Positions 16,572-26,525 of a DNA stretch of 64,000 bases are shown piece by piece. Source of the stretch: Breoghania sp. L-A4 (GTDB taxonomy: Bacteria; Pseudomonadota; Alphaproteobacteria; Rhizobiales; Stappiaceae); contig NZ_CP031841.1 of assembly GCF_003432385.1 (NCBI RefSeq), positions 3,449,579 to 3,513,578 of the forward strand. Direction: 5' to 3'. The notes under the pieces are model-generated. The model was not told the origin of the DNA and searched no databases. It worked only from the letters and a program-made list of their open reading frames with translations. Numbering within the stretch: position 1 is the stretch's first letter; each line of letters starts with the position of its first letter. A program made the position numbers and the translations under genes.

Positions 16572-18086
16572 TTGATCAAGCTCCCCGATATTGCCGACGA
16601 AGCCCGCCTGGCGCTGGCGAATCTCAGCGACGCCGCAACGAACCTGACCGTGCCGACCATGCGGCTCGGCGTGACCGGGCTCTCGCGCGCCGGAAAGACG
16701 GTGTTCATCTCGGCTCTGGTGCACAACCTGATCCACGGAGGACGGCTGCCGATGCTGGAGGCTCTGGCGGGCGGACGGCTGGCGCGCGCCTATCTGCAGC
16801 CGCAGCCCGACGATGCCGTTCCCCGCTTCGATTACGAATCCCACATCAACGCCTTGCTCAACGACCGCGTCTGGCCGCATTCCACCATGCAGGTCTCGGA
16901 GCTGCGGTTGACGCTGGAGTTCGAATCCGCCGCATGGCTCAGTCGGACCTTCGGCAGCGGTAAGCTGCATCTCGACATCGTCGATTATCCAGGAGAATGG
17001 CTGCTCGACCTCCCGCTGCTGTCCAAGGATTATGCAACCTGGAGCCGCGAGGCTTTGGCGCTGTCACGCTCTCCCGCGCGCGCGCCGCTCGCGAAAGACT
17101 GGCACCGCAGCCTGGAAGGCGCCGATCCCGCGGCAGACGCGGACGAATCCACAGCCCGCGACCTGGCGGCACGGTTCACCAGCTATCTGGCTGCCTGCCG
17201 CCACGACGAGCACGCCCTGTCGCTGCTGCCGCCCGGACGCTTCCTGATGCCGGGAGACATGCAGGGATCCCCCGCCCTGACCTTCGCGCCGCTGGACGTG
17301 GACGAACACGCGTCCATGCGCAAGGGCTCACTGCACGCGATGATGGAGCGCCGCTACGAGTCCTACAAACGCTACGTGGTGAAACCCTTTTTCCGCGATC
17401 ACTTCGCTCGCATCGATCGGCAGATCGTCCTGGTCGATACGCTGGCGGCGCTCAACGCGGGACCCGCGGCGATCGTCGATCTGGAAGCCGCTCTTGAAGG
17501 CATTCTCACCTGCTTCCGTCCCGGAAAGAATTCCTGGCTGTCCTCAATTCTGGCGCGCCGGACCGACCGCATCCTGTTCGCCGCCACAAAGGCCGATCAC
17601 GTGCACCACGGCGATCACGACCGGCTGGAAGCAATCCTCCGCCGGCTCGTGGCCCAGGCCATCGAGCGTGCCGAATTCGCCGGCGCGGATGTGGACGTGG
17701 TGGCCATGGCCGCGATCCGCGCGACCCGTGAAGCGCAGGTCGAACAGGGCGGCGATATCCTTCCCGCCATCCTGGGCACGCCGCTCGCCGGCGAAAGGAT
17801 CAACGGCGAGGCTTTTGACGGAACATCAGAAATCGCCATGTTTCCCGGGGACTTACCTGATCTTCCGGAATCAATTTATAAAACTTACGCTGTTAATAAT
17901 ACGAATGAAGATGTTGCGGTTGAATCACAACATGAAGCCGTTGAATCACATTCTCAGGCGGGCTTGCGGTTTCTGCGCTTCCAGCCGCCGAAGCTCGAAC
18001 GCACTCCGGGCGGGCGGCCGCTTTCACTGCCCCATATCCGCCTCGATCGGGCCCTGCAATTCCTTATCGGAGACCGGCTGGCATGA
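16572..18086 (+). CDS. ycjX: YcjX-family P-loop GTPase-like protein
   Basis: DUF463/YcjX protein of 504 residues with Walker A GLSRAGKT (36-43), the DYPGEWLLDLPLL block and a C-terminal LPHIRLDRALQFLIGDRL block. The start is a TTG at 16572; nearby ATGs are in other frames. A visibly AT-rich stretch at about 17868-17957 encodes an Asn/Glu/Ser-rich loop with a 21-base near-repeat. The stop overlaps the next gene as ATGA. The family pairs with the following TIGR01620 membrane protein and is associated with envelope stress; its biochemical role is unknown. Confidence 0.9.
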   Translation: MIKLPDIADEARLALANLSDAATNLTVPTMRLGVTGLSRAGKTVFISALVHNLIHGGRLPMLEALAGGRLARAYLQPQPDDAVPRFDYESHINALLNDRVWPHSTMQVSELRLTLEFESAAWLSRTFGSGKLHLDIVDYPGEWLLDLPLLSKDYATWSREALALSRSPARAPLAKDWHRSLEGADPAADADESTARDLAARFTSYLAACRHDEHALSLLPPGRFLMPGDMQGSPALTFAPLDVDEHASMRKGSLHAMMERRYESYKRYVVKPFFRDHFARIDRQIVLVDTLAALNAGPAAIVDLEAALEGILTCFRPGKNSWLSSILARRTDRILFAATKADHVHHGDHDRLEAILRRLVAQAIERAEFAGADVDVVAMAAIRATREAQVEQGGDILPAILGTPLAGERINGEAFDGTSEIAMFPGDLPDLPESIYKTYAVNNTNEDVAVESQHEAVESHSQAGLRFLRFQPPKLERTPGGRPLSLPHIRLDRALQFLIGDRLA

Positions 18087-19116
18087 CCCCCCGAGACAAC
18101 CGCCGGGCCGGGCGCCCGAGAAGGAGACCGGCACGCGCGGACGAACGCCGCGCGCCTTCCGCCTGGACGCCCGCGATGTCATCGTGCAGGACGCGCGGAC
18201 CGACGACACGTTCCCCAAGGCCGCGGCGCGGATCGTGCCTGAGCCGGAAGAACCGGCGAGCCGCCCGCTGGCACCCGCTCGCCGCAAGCGGCGCACGGGG
18301 TGGGGACGCCTTTTGACGGCGGCTCTCGGCGGGCTTGCGACGCTCGCCATCGGACTCGCCATCGACGGATTGATCCGCGACCTGTTCGCGCGCAACGACT
18401 GGCTCGGCTGGACCGGGCTGGCGCTTGCGGGCCTTGCCGCCTTCGCTCTGGCGGCCCTCGCCCTGCGTGAGATATTCGGCCTGATGCGCCTCAAGCGGAT
18501 CGACAGTATCCGCACGCGCCTCGCGGCTGCCGCGGACGCAGACGATGCACGCGCCGCCAGGCCCGTGCTCAACGAGCTGACCGCCCTCTACGAAAGCCGC
18601 CCCGAGACCGCGCAGGGACGCGCCGCGATGCGGGAGCATATGCGCGAGATCATCGACGGGCGCGACCTGGTGATCCTCACCGAGCGCACGCTGCTGGCAC
18701 CGCTCGACGCACAAGCGCGCCGGCTTGTGGCGGATGCCGCCAAACGGGTGTCCGTCGTCACCGCCATAAGCCCCCGCGCCCTGATCGATCTCGCCTATGT
18801 GGCCATCGAGAACATGCGCACGATCCGGCGGATCTCGGATCTCTACGGCGGACGGCCCGGCACCATCGGCTTCCTGCGACTGGCTCGAAACGTCCTCGGC
18901 CACCTGGCGGTGACAGGCGGCATGGCGGCGGGCGACAGTCTCGTCCAGCAGGTGTTGGGTCACGGACTTGCCGCACGTCTGTCGGCACGCCTTGGCGAGG
19001 GAGTCATCAACGGCCTGCTGACCGCCCGTATCGGCGCCGCCGCCATCGACGTGTGCCGTCCCGCGCCATTCATTGGAACCAAGCCGCCACGCATGACGGA
19101 CTTCATGGGGAGCTGA
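18083..19116 (+). CDS. ycjF: TIGR01620/YcjF-like membrane protein (one-base frameshift at N-terminus)
   Basis: DUF697 inner-membrane protein with two hydrophobic segments (ALGGLATLAIGLAIDGLI and GLALAGLAAFALAALAL) and a soluble C-terminal domain ending RPAPFIGTKPPRMTDFMGS. The expected ATG at 18083 overlaps the ycjX stop, but is out of frame with the rest. Adding one C to the C6 run at 18087-18092 joins them into a 344-residue protein reading MTPPRQPPGRAPEK. Without that correction the only in-frame start near the conserved N-terminus is a GTG at 18184. Probable sequence error. Confidence 0.85.
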
Positions 19117-19326
19117 CGAAAGCCGTCGACAGCGAGGAAGACCGCGAACGCAATTCCACCCCGGATTGACCTGCGACGGAGTCGGGCAGGATTTCACTTT
19201 TTTCCAAGCGTGATTGTCCGATCGCCTATCCGGCGATTATGCTTAATGCCGGTTTCACACATCGCGCGCCACGATCGGGCGCAGCCCGGCAAACAGTGAT
19301 TGTCCCCGCATTCCAAGAGCAGGTTC

Positions 19327-19869
19327 ATGGTGATCGACGGCATTCTAACTCGAGAACTCAATCATCTGACGGACGCGCGTGGCGGTCTGGTGGAGATATA
19401 CAGATACGAATGGGGCGATGATTGCGATACGGTGCAGTGGAACGTGGTCCACAGCCGCGAGAACGTGATCCGTGGCGTGCATGTTCACGCGGACCATTTC
19501 GACTATCTGGTCGTTCTCTCGGGAACACTCGTTCTCGGACTGCATGACATCCGCACCGACAGCACGACGCACAGGGAATCGGATCTGATCACGCTCGAAG
19601 GCAACGCTCCTTGTTCGATCTCTATCCCGCCCGGTGTGTGTCACGGGTTCTATTTTCCGGTTCCAACGGTCTACATCTACGGCCTTTCAGCCTATTGGAC
19701 ACCGACTGAGGACCTTGGTTGCCGCTACGATTGCCCGGAACTTGGGCTGCGATGGCCGAGCAGCGATCCCGTTCTCTCAGCGCGCGACGCCGCGGCGGGA
19801 TCGTTCGATGCGATGAACGAGGCCTTTCAGCACAAACTGAACCGGCAGGCGGCGGAGACGCTGGTTTGA
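19327..19869 (+). CDS. RmlC-like sugar 3,5-epimerase / cupin
   Basis: A 180-residue protein like dTDP-4-dehydrorhamnose 3,5-epimerase, acting on nucleotide-linked keto-sugars. VIRGVHVH (48-54) matches the catalytic histidine region and PPGVCHGF (101-108) the second conserved histidine. The full RmlA/B/D set is absent, so the substrate may differ from rhamnose. It starts a cluster of three genes joined by 4-base overlaps. Confidence 0.75.
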   Translation: MVIDGILTRELNHLTDARGGLVEIYRYEWGDDCDTVQWNVVHSRENVIRGVHVHADHFDYLVVLSGTLVLGLHDIRTDSTTHRESDLITLEGNAPCSISIPPGVCHGFYFPVPTVYIYGLSAYWTPTEDLGCRYDCPELGLRWPSSDPVLSARDAAAGSFDAMNEAFQHKLNRQAAETLV

Positions 19870-20795
19870 CCGCAGATCCTGCAGACGTATCCATCGGGCT
19901 GGTCGGGTTCGGACGCTGGGGCAAGAACATCTTCCGCGATCTCCGCTGCCTGGGCGTAGCGGTCCATGTCGCCGTGCCGGGACCCTTGAGCCAGAAGGCC
20001 GCCCTTGAAGCAGGCGCCCTCTCCGCCGTTGGCGATGTGCGTGATTTGACCGGTATGGATGGCTATGTCGTCGCGTGTTCGACGCATATGCATGCGCATG
20101 TGCTTGAGATCCTGGCCAATCGACAACGCCCGATCTTCGTCGAAAAGCCCATGACAGATAATCCCGCCGCGGCGCGGCGCCTCGTCGACATGGCCGGGGA
20201 CCGGATCTTCGTCATGGACAAATGGCGATACCACCCCGGTGTGGTCGCGCTGGCACAACACGCGAAGTCCGGCGCGCTGGGCGAGATCCTCGCCATTCGC
20301 ACCTACAGACTGGGCTGGGGCAATCCGCACAATGACGTCGACGCGGTCTGGATCCTGTTGCCGCATGACCTTTCAATCGTTCTCGAAATCATGGGCGACA
20401 TTCCAGCGGCCCGAAAGGCCGATGCCCTCATTCCCGGAAGACCCGGGGACGGCATTATCGCAACCCTGCAGGATGGACCCGGCGATGTTCTGGTCACGTC
20501 CGAGGTGTCTGCGTGCCAGCCGGCGTCCCGCCGCTCGGTGACCGTTATCGGCACGCTGGGGACTGCCCAACTCGCCGATTCCTACGACGATTGCCTGCTG
20601 ACCGTCGCGGCGGCGCCCGGACAAATGGCGACGCCTCAGCGCCTGCCGGTGGGAACAGAGATGCCCCTGCTGCTCGAACTGTCGGCCTTCCTCTCTCATC
20701 TCAAAGGAGGCCCCGCACCGCGAAGCTCCGCAGCGGAAGGACTGATGATCGTCGAGCGAATTCATGAACTGAGGCAAATGGCCGGCCTGCGATGA
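19866..20795 (+). CDS. Gfo/Idh/MocA-family oxidoreductase
   Basis: NAD(P)-dependent sugar dehydrogenase family, 309 residues. The Rossmann motif is GLVGFGRWGKN and the family EKP motif appears as FVEKPMTDNP. A histidine pair near NPHNDVDAVWILLPHD is in the usual catalytic area. The start is a TTG at 19866 overlapping the epimerase stop, which implies translational coupling. With its neighbours it probably makes or modifies a sugar for surface glycan or flagellin glycosylation; the target is unknown. Confidence 0.8.
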   Translation: MTADPADVSIGLVGFGRWGKNIFRDLRCLGVAVHVAVPGPLSQKAALEAGALSAVGDVRDLTGMDGYVVACSTHMHAHVLEILANRQRPIFVEKPMTDNPAAARRLVDMAGDRIFVMDKWRYHPGVVALAQHAKSGALGEILAIRTYRLGWGNPHNDVDAVWILLPHDLSIVLEIMGDIPAARKADALIPGRPGDGIIATLQDGPGDVLVTSEVSACQPASRRSVTVIGTLGTAQLADSYDDCLLTVAAAPGQMATPQRLPVGTEMPLLLELSAFLSHLKGGPAPRSSAAEGLMIVERIHELRQMAGLR

Positions 20796-21880
20796 GCGAC
20801 AACACCCCTCTCTTCGCGATCCTGCTGCCCGTGCACAGGCCGCCGAACATGCTGCGCATTGCGGTCGAAAGCGTGCTTGCGCAAATCGAATCCAGTTTTG
20901 AACTTCTGATCGTCTGCGACGGCGCGCCGCGCGAAACCGTAGCCTGCGCCAATGCGTTTGCCGCCCGCGACAAACGCGTCAAGGTGTTCGATTTTGACAA
21001 GGGCGAGCGGCATGGCGAGGCGCACCGGCATGCGGCGCTCGCGGATACAACGGCACGCTTCGTGGCGCATATCGGCGACGACGACATCTGGTTTCCAGAC
21101 CATCTCACGGAATTGTCGGCTCTGCTGGATGATGTCGATTTCGGCAACTTGCTGCAGGCGGAACTGCTGACCGATGGGACTATCGAAGTCCACGTCGGTG
21201 ACCTGTCCGAACCGCAGACCCGTGATCACATGCTCCTCGACACATGGAATTTCTTCGGCCCTTCCGTGGCCGGTTACCGGATGGCGGCATACAGAAAGCT
21301 GGCGCGCGGCTGGAGCCCCGCACCCGAGGACCTGTGGTCCGATCTGCACATGTGGCGAAAATTCCTCGAACGCGACGATCTGACATTTGGCACGCGTTTT
21401 TCGGTGCAAGGCATCAAGTTCCCCGCGCATGGCCGCGAGACCATGGGCGTCGGGGAACGGGAAGCTGAAAACGCGCGCGCCGTCCAGATGTTCACCGCAC
21501 CCAAACGGCGCCGCGACTTTCAGGCGCGGGCATTTCAGGCGCTGTTTCATGCCAGACAGACGATACTCAATGACCAGCTGAACCGCGTCGCTACAGCCCT
21601 GGACGGAATCAACGCGTCGCTCGCGCCATTGAAGCCGGCGCAGGGGCTTCAGACCCCGACGCCCGGCGGTTGCGCGCATCAGTCCCAGCTGCCGCCGGGT
21701 TCCATCGCGAACACGATCGTGAAGGTGCAATCAAGCGCCGACTCCCTGACCGAAGGCGTCGACGCTCTTCGCGCCAACGCCGAAGCCGCCTGGCGGGAAC
21801 TGGACACCATCAAGTCGTCGCCCCTCTGGACGCTCTCATGGCCCTTGCGCCGGCTGGAGAATTTTCTCAAAAACCGGTGA
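20792..21880 (+). CDS. Family 2-like glycosyltransferase
   Basis: A 362-residue protein with a GT-A fold at the N-terminus: FAILLPVHRPPNMLRIAVESV, then LIVCDGAPRET and the metal-binding GDDDIWFPDHL. The C-terminal 120 residues are helical and unlike common family members, ending SSPLWTLSWPLRRLENFLK, a tail seen in glycosyltransferases linked to polysaccharide assembly. It overlaps the oxidoreductase gene by ATGA. Confidence 0.8.
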   Translation: MSDNTPLFAILLPVHRPPNMLRIAVESVLAQIESSFELLIVCDGAPRETVACANAFAARDKRVKVFDFDKGERHGEAHRHAALADTTARFVAHIGDDDIWFPDHLTELSALLDDVDFGNLLQAELLTDGTIEVHVGDLSEPQTRDHMLLDTWNFFGPSVAGYRMAAYRKLARGWSPAPEDLWSDLHMWRKFLERDDLTFGTRFSVQGIKFPAHGRETMGVGEREAENARAVQMFTAPKRRRDFQARAFQALFHARQTILNDQLNRVATALDGINASLAPLKPAQGLQTPTPGGCAHQSQLPPGSIANTIVKVQSSADSLTEGVDALRANAEAAWRELDTIKSSPLWTLSWPLRRLENFLKNR

Positions 21881-21931
21881 CGGAGGCCGCCGTCGCGGGA
21901 GCGGCGCACGCTCCGCGCCGATTTCCACCGC

Positions 21932-21961
21932 CATCCCGGGGCCTCACGCATCCCCGGGATG
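21932..21961. terminator. Perfect 10-bp hairpin after the sugar cluster
   Basis: CATCCCGGGG and CCCCGGGATG are separated by a 10-base loop. There is no T run, so termination is uncertain. It may be a small palindromic repeat. Confidence 0.5.
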
Positions 21962-22064
21962 CTTCGCGAAACCGCCATATTCGTTCCTTACGTATCGGAA
22001 GTCCGGGCGCGTTGATGTGTCATTGTGCTTTGCCCATTCACAGCAACTCCTTGGGAAATGGCCC

Positions 22065-22544
22065 ATGCATCGCGCCGCCGCTTTCGCAACGCTCCTGCTC
22101 ACAACATCCCCCGTTTTCGGCGGCCCCGCCGATATCGAAATTCTCGACCGCCTGGTCGGGTCGTGGCAAGGCAAGGGCGAATTGCGCGATAACGCCAACG
22201 CCGAGCCAGGCATGATCGAATGCCGCCTGGAAACGACGAAAAACGGCATGACCCTGACGATATCCGGCCAATGCTCGGGCGCCGCGAAGGGCGCCAAGAT
22301 GGCCGGCAACCTGCGCTGGTCCGAAGGACCAGGCCTGTACGTCGGCAGTCTCCAGGGCGCCTCGCTGTCCGGCACACGATCGCTTTCGGGGAAGCGCCAT
22401 GGCGATTCCCTGCAGCTGCGCATCAGTGGTGACGACCAGGCGAGCAATCTCACGATGGCGCTTTCGGGCAACGACAGGGTGCGGCTCACTGTGACTGGCG
22501 GCAACAAGGCCACGCTGCTCGATCTCCCCTTGACGAAACGCTGA
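22065..22544 (+). CDS. Exported protein of unknown function
   Basis: A 159-residue protein. The ATG at 22065 gives a signal peptide MHRAAAFATLLLTTSPVFG. The mature part (LVGSWQGKGEL followed by beta-strand-rich sequence with conserved glycines) looks like a lipocalin-like or DUF1579-like fold, but I do not recognise the family with certainty. It lies 37 bases upstream of the VWA gene. Confidence 0.65.
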   Translation: MHRAAAFATLLLTTSPVFGGPADIEILDRLVGSWQGKGELRDNANAEPGMIECRLETTKNGMTLTISGQCSGAAKGAKMAGNLRWSEGPGLYVGSLQGASLSGTRSLSGKRHGDSLQLRISGDDQASNLTMALSGNDRVRLTVTGGNKATLLDLPLTKR

Positions 22545-22581
22545 TCGCAAACGACCCTTCGCCGCCATCAAAGGGTCCACG

Positions 22582-23760
22582 ATGTTCATCACCTTCTTCA
22601 CCGATCTGAAAGCCGCCGGACTGCCCGTGTCATTGCGCGAGTATCTCACCTTGATGCAGGCGCTCGAGGCCGATCTCGCCGAGAAACGGGTGGAGGATTT
22701 CTATTATCTCGCGCGCCTCACCCTGGTGAAGGACGAGAGCAACCTGGACAAGTTCGACCAGGTGTTCGGCCACACGTTCCGGGGCCTGGACCTGATGAGC
22801 GACGCCGTCGAACAGGCGGAGATCCCGGAGGAATGGCTGCGCAAGCTGGCCGAAAAACATCTCTCGGAGGAAGAAAAGGCGCAGATTGAGGCGCTGGGCG
22901 GCTGGGACAAGCTGATGGAGACGCTGAAAAAGCGTCTCGAGGAGCAAAAAGGCCGCCATCAGGGCGGCAGCAAGTGGATCGGCACCGCCGGAACCTCGCC
23001 GTTCGGCGCCTATGGCTACAACCCGGAAGGCATCCGCATCGGCCAGCACGAAAGCCGCCACCGCCGCGCGGTGAAGGTCTGGGACAAACGCGAGTTCAAG
23101 GATCTCGACAGCACCGTCGAACTCGGCACCCGCAACATCAAGGTGGCGCTGAAACGGTTGCGCAAGTTCGCCCGCGCGGGCGCGGCAGACGAGCTCGATC
23201 TCGACAACACCATCAAGGCCACCGCGCACCAGGGGTGGCTCGACGTGAAGATGCGGCCTGAACGCCGCAACACCGTCAAGGTGCTGCTGTTCTTCGACAT
23301 CGGCGGCTCGATGGACGATCATATCCGTGTCTGCGAGGAACTGTTCTCAGCCGCCCGCGGCGAATTCAAGATCATGGAGTATTTCTACTTCCACAATTGC
23401 CCCTATGAATTCGTCTGGAAGGACAACGCGCGGCGACATTCCGAGCGCATTCCCACATGGGACGTGCTGCACACCTACCCCTCCGACTACAAACTGATCT
23501 TCGTCGGCGACGCCGCCATGAGCCCCTATGAGGTCGCCTATCCCGGCGGATCGGTAGAGCACTGGAACGAGGAACCCGGCGCCGTCTGGTTGGAGCGCCT
23601 CACCAAGACGTTCGAGCACGCGGTCTGGCTCAATCCCTCGCCTGAAGCGCACTGGGACTACACCCAGTCCACCCAGATGCTCCGTCAGCTGATGGACAAC
23701 CGCATGTATCCGCTGACACTCGAGGGCCTGGACGCGGCGATGAAGGAACTGGTGCGGTAG
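22582..23760 (+). CDS. CoxE-like VWA-domain protein
   Basis: A 392-residue VWA protein, the usual partner of MoxR ATPases of the kind found at 13488. The metal-ion-dependent adhesion site is FFDIGGSMDDH (D239-x-G-x-S243). The N-terminal half is helical with a Lys/Glu-rich coiled stretch (about 85-125). Pairs of this type mature metalloenzymes such as CO dehydrogenase or act in cell-envelope maintenance; the client is not evident. Confidence 0.88.
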   Translation: MFITFFTDLKAAGLPVSLREYLTLMQALEADLAEKRVEDFYYLARLTLVKDESNLDKFDQVFGHTFRGLDLMSDAVEQAEIPEEWLRKLAEKHLSEEEKAQIEALGGWDKLMETLKKRLEEQKGRHQGGSKWIGTAGTSPFGAYGYNPEGIRIGQHESRHRRAVKVWDKREFKDLDSTVELGTRNIKVALKRLRKFARAGAADELDLDNTIKATAHQGWLDVKMRPERRNTVKVLLFFDIGGSMDDHIRVCEELFSAARGEFKIMEYFYFHNCPYEFVWKDNARRHSERIPTWDVLHTYPSDYKLIFVGDAAMSPYEVAYPGGSVEHWNEEPGAVWLERLTKTFEHAVWLNPSPEAHWDYTQSTQMLRQLMDNRMYPLTLEGLDAAMKELVR

Positions 23761-23777
23761 ACGAACCCCCCCTGTTC

Positions 23778-24203
23778 CTACTCCCGGACCACCAGCACAG
23801 AACAATCCGCATGGCGGACGACGTTGGCCGCATTGGAGCCGATCAGGTAGGTGGCGAAGCCCGGATGATGCGAGCTGACCACGATCAGATCCGCGTGAAA
23901 CGTCTTCGCCGCTTCCAGCACCTCGTGATAGACGCCGCCGGTGCGCACATCGACAGAGACCTTGTCGGCTGGCAGGCCGAGGCCTCGACCGATGTCCTCA
24001 AGCCGCTTGCGCATGTCGGCGAGCGTCTTCTCGTCGAAATCCGGCGGGAGAAACTCGGACACATAGCCCTGCACAAAGGGCATCACCGACAGCAGACGCA
24101 GGACCGCGCCATAATCGTTGGAAAACTGCGCCGCCTTGGCGAGCGCGGGCTTGGAGAAGTCGGTTTCGGCGGGGTCAACGGCGACCAGGATTTTCTTGTA
24201 CAT
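23778..24203 (-). CDS. Universal stress protein (UspA family)
   Basis: A 141-residue Usp domain beginning MYKKILVAVDPAE and ending VVRHADCSVLVVRE. The start at 24203 follows a GAGGAG ribosome binding site and is preferred over a longer frame. The ATP-binding loop (SSHHPGFATYLIGSNAANV) lacks the first glycines of the G-x2-G pattern, so nucleotide binding is uncertain. It converges on the VWA gene with 17 bases between stops. Confidence 0.88.
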   Translation of the reverse strand: MYKKILVAVDPAETDFSKPALAKAAQFSNDYGAVLRLLSVMPFVQGYVSEFLPPDFDEKTLADMRKRLEDIGRGLGLPADKVSVDVRTGGVYHEVLEAAKTFHADLIVVSSHHPGFATYLIGSNAANVVRHADCSVLVVRE

Positions 24204-24269
24204 GGCGCATCCACTCCTCTTCGTTGGAGCCAGCATCCGCCATTCAACGAGCGTCCGCGTTGAGCAATG

Positions 24270-25090
24270 TCAAACCGCAGGTGCGACGTCGCGCGTGGCC
24301 GGACGACCGGATGACGCGGTATTGGCGAAATAGCGCCCCGGCGTGGTGCCGAAAGCCTTGCGAAACGTGGCGATGAAGGCGCTCGGCCCTCGTAGCCCAA
24401 AGCATCGGATATCTCGCCGACGGCACGGCCCTGCGCCAGCCATTCCACCGCCTTCATCAAGCGCGCCTGCTTGCGCCAGGCGCGGAACGAAACATGCGTT
24501 TCCGCCGTGAAATGCCGCTCAAACGAGCGTTGCGACAGAGCCGCGGACGCCGCAACGTCGACAACACTGTCGGCGCTCGACGGATCGGCGATGATTCCGG
24601 CGATCGCCTTGCGCAGCCGCGCCGAATGCGGCATCGGCAGATGCAGCGGCGTCGCGGGTTCCGCCGCCAGTTGATCGACAATGACGGCCGCCAGGCGCGC
24701 CGCCGGCCCGTCTTCGGCGTATTCCCTCGGATGGGCCATGAAGGCCAGCGCCAGTTCCCGCAACAACGGAGACAGCCGGATGACGGCCGGCTGCTTCGGC
24801 AAATGCGTGACCAGCTCGGGACGGAAATACAGATACCGCAGCGTGGAGTGCTGGTGATAGGTGCAGGTGTGATGCATGCGCGGGGGCATCCACAGCGCCC
24901 TCTCCGGCGGCACCACGAAGCTGCCGCTGCGCGTTTCCACCGTCACCGACCCTGAAACGATATGGAAAAGCTGCGCCTGGGGGTGGCTGTGACCGGTGTT
25001 GACCGATCCCTTCTCCTGGGTTCCGGCATAGGCGATCACCGGCGCCTTCACGGCCTCGCGGGTGGTGGTGAACACATCGGGATGGATCAT
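24270..25090 (-). CDS. AraC-family regulator with cupin domain (one-base frameshift near the 3' end)
   Basis: Transcription factor with an N-terminal cupin sensor (GHSHPQAQLFHIVSGSVTV) and a C-terminal double helix-turn-helix. Close to the end, at about 24386-24390, the frame breaks; adding one base restores GYEGPSAFIATFRKAFGTTP, the conserved second helix-turn-helix, and a TGA at 24270-24272, for 273 residues. It is divergent from the MFS gene at 25284 and probably regulates it. The 193-base gap presumably holds both promoters. Confidence 0.85.
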
Positions 25091-25283
25091 TTCAAACCTG
25101 CCTGATGCCTTTGGCGACTGGGAGACATTTTTTGACGAAATAACGATAACACGCGCTCAGGGATCGGCGCTATAGGACGGATATCCGCCCCTCCCGAGGC
25201 AGCCTACGATCCCGGTCTGTGCTTTCGGGCAAGGCGTCCTTTTCGGATCGCAACGCACCATCGAGTCTATCGACAGGATCCCC

Positions 25284-26519
25284 ATGCCGCTCAGTTCCCC
25301 CACCCCGCCGACCGCCATGCAAGGTTCCAAGGCAGACTGGCGCACACCCGCGCTCATGCTGATGATCATGGCCGGCGCCATGCAGTTGTCGTTCGCCGCC
25401 TGGTGGAACCTGATGAACAATTTCGCCGTGCATGAGCTCGGCTTCACCGGCCGCGAGATCGGCATCCAGCAGACCATCCGCGAGATCCCGGGCTTCCTGT
25501 CGTTCGCCGCGATATACGTGCTGCTGGTCATGCGCGAGCAGACCCTGGCGCTTATCTCGCTGACGCTGCTCGGCGTCGGCGTGGCGATCACCGGATATTT
25601 TCCCTCCGAGTACGGCTTCTACGCCACCACTTTGCTGATGTCGCTCGGCTACCATTACTACGAGACCATGAGCCAGTCGCTGTCTCTGCAGTGGCTGCCG
25701 AAAGCGACCGCAGCCGCGACAATGGGCAAGATCATTTCCGTCGGCGCGATGGCGCAACTGGTCGCCTACGGCGTCATCTTCCTGGCATGGAAGACCTTCG
25801 ACCTGTCGTTCGAACTGGTTTTCGCGATTGCCGGCGCGCTGACGTTGATCGTTGTGGTGTTTCTGGTTGTCAGCTTCCCGCAGTTCCGTGAGGCGGTACC
25901 CCAGCACAAGAAGCTGATCCTGAAGAAGCGCTATTGGCTGTATTACGCGCTGACCTTCATGGGCGGCGCGCGTCGTCAGATCTTCACCGTCTTCGCCGGC
26001 TTCCTGATGGTCGAGCGCTTCGGTTACCACGTGCATGAAGTCGCCGCCCTGTTCCTGGTCAACGGCGTCTTCTCCATGCTGCTGGCGCCCTCGATCGGCT
26101 CGCTGATCGTGCGCTTCGGCGAGCGCCGCGCGCTGACGCTGGAATACATCGGGCTGATCGGCATCTTCATTGCCTACGCCTTCGTCACCAACGCCACTGT
26201 CGCCGGCGCGCTTTACGTGATCGACCACGCCTTCTTCGCCATCGCGATCGCCATGAAGACTTATTTCCAGAAGATCGCCGATCCAGCCGACATCGCGCCG
26301 ACCGCCGGCGTCGCCTTCACGATCAACCACATCGCGGCTGTCGTGATCCCGGTCAGCTTCGGCTTCATCTGGCTGATCTCGCCGGCGGCGGTGTTCCTTG
26401 TCGGCGCGGTGATGGCCTGCGCCAGCCTGGGGCTTGCCCGGCTGATCCCTCGCGATCCGGCGATCGGACACGAAACAATCTGGAAGCGTGCCAACTACAC
26501 GCCCCTGCCGGCCGAATAG
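25284..26519 (+). CDS. MFS transporter
   Basis: A 411-residue major facilitator protein with about 12 hydrophobic segments. Conserved stretches include LSLGYHYYETMSQSLSLQWL and IGSLIVRFGERRALTLEY (a loop resembling motif A). The substrate is unknown. The AraC gene facing it across 193 bases suggests induction by a small ligand. Confidence 0.85.
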   Translation: MPLSSPTPPTAMQGSKADWRTPALMLMIMAGAMQLSFAAWWNLMNNFAVHELGFTGREIGIQQTIREIPGFLSFAAIYVLLVMREQTLALISLTLLGVGVAITGYFPSEYGFYATTLLMSLGYHYYETMSQSLSLQWLPKATAAATMGKIISVGAMAQLVAYGVIFLAWKTFDLSFELVFAIAGALTLIVVVFLVVSFPQFREAVPQHKKLILKKRYWLYYALTFMGGARRQIFTVFAGFLMVERFGYHVHEVAALFLVNGVFSMLLAPSIGSLIVRFGERRALTLEYIGLIGIFIAYAFVTNATVAGALYVIDHAFFAIAIAMKTYFQKIADPADIAPTAGVAFTINHIAAVVIPVSFGFIWLISPAAVFLVGAVMACASLGLARLIPRDPAIGHETIWKRANYTPLPAE

Positions 26520-26525
26520 TTCCGC

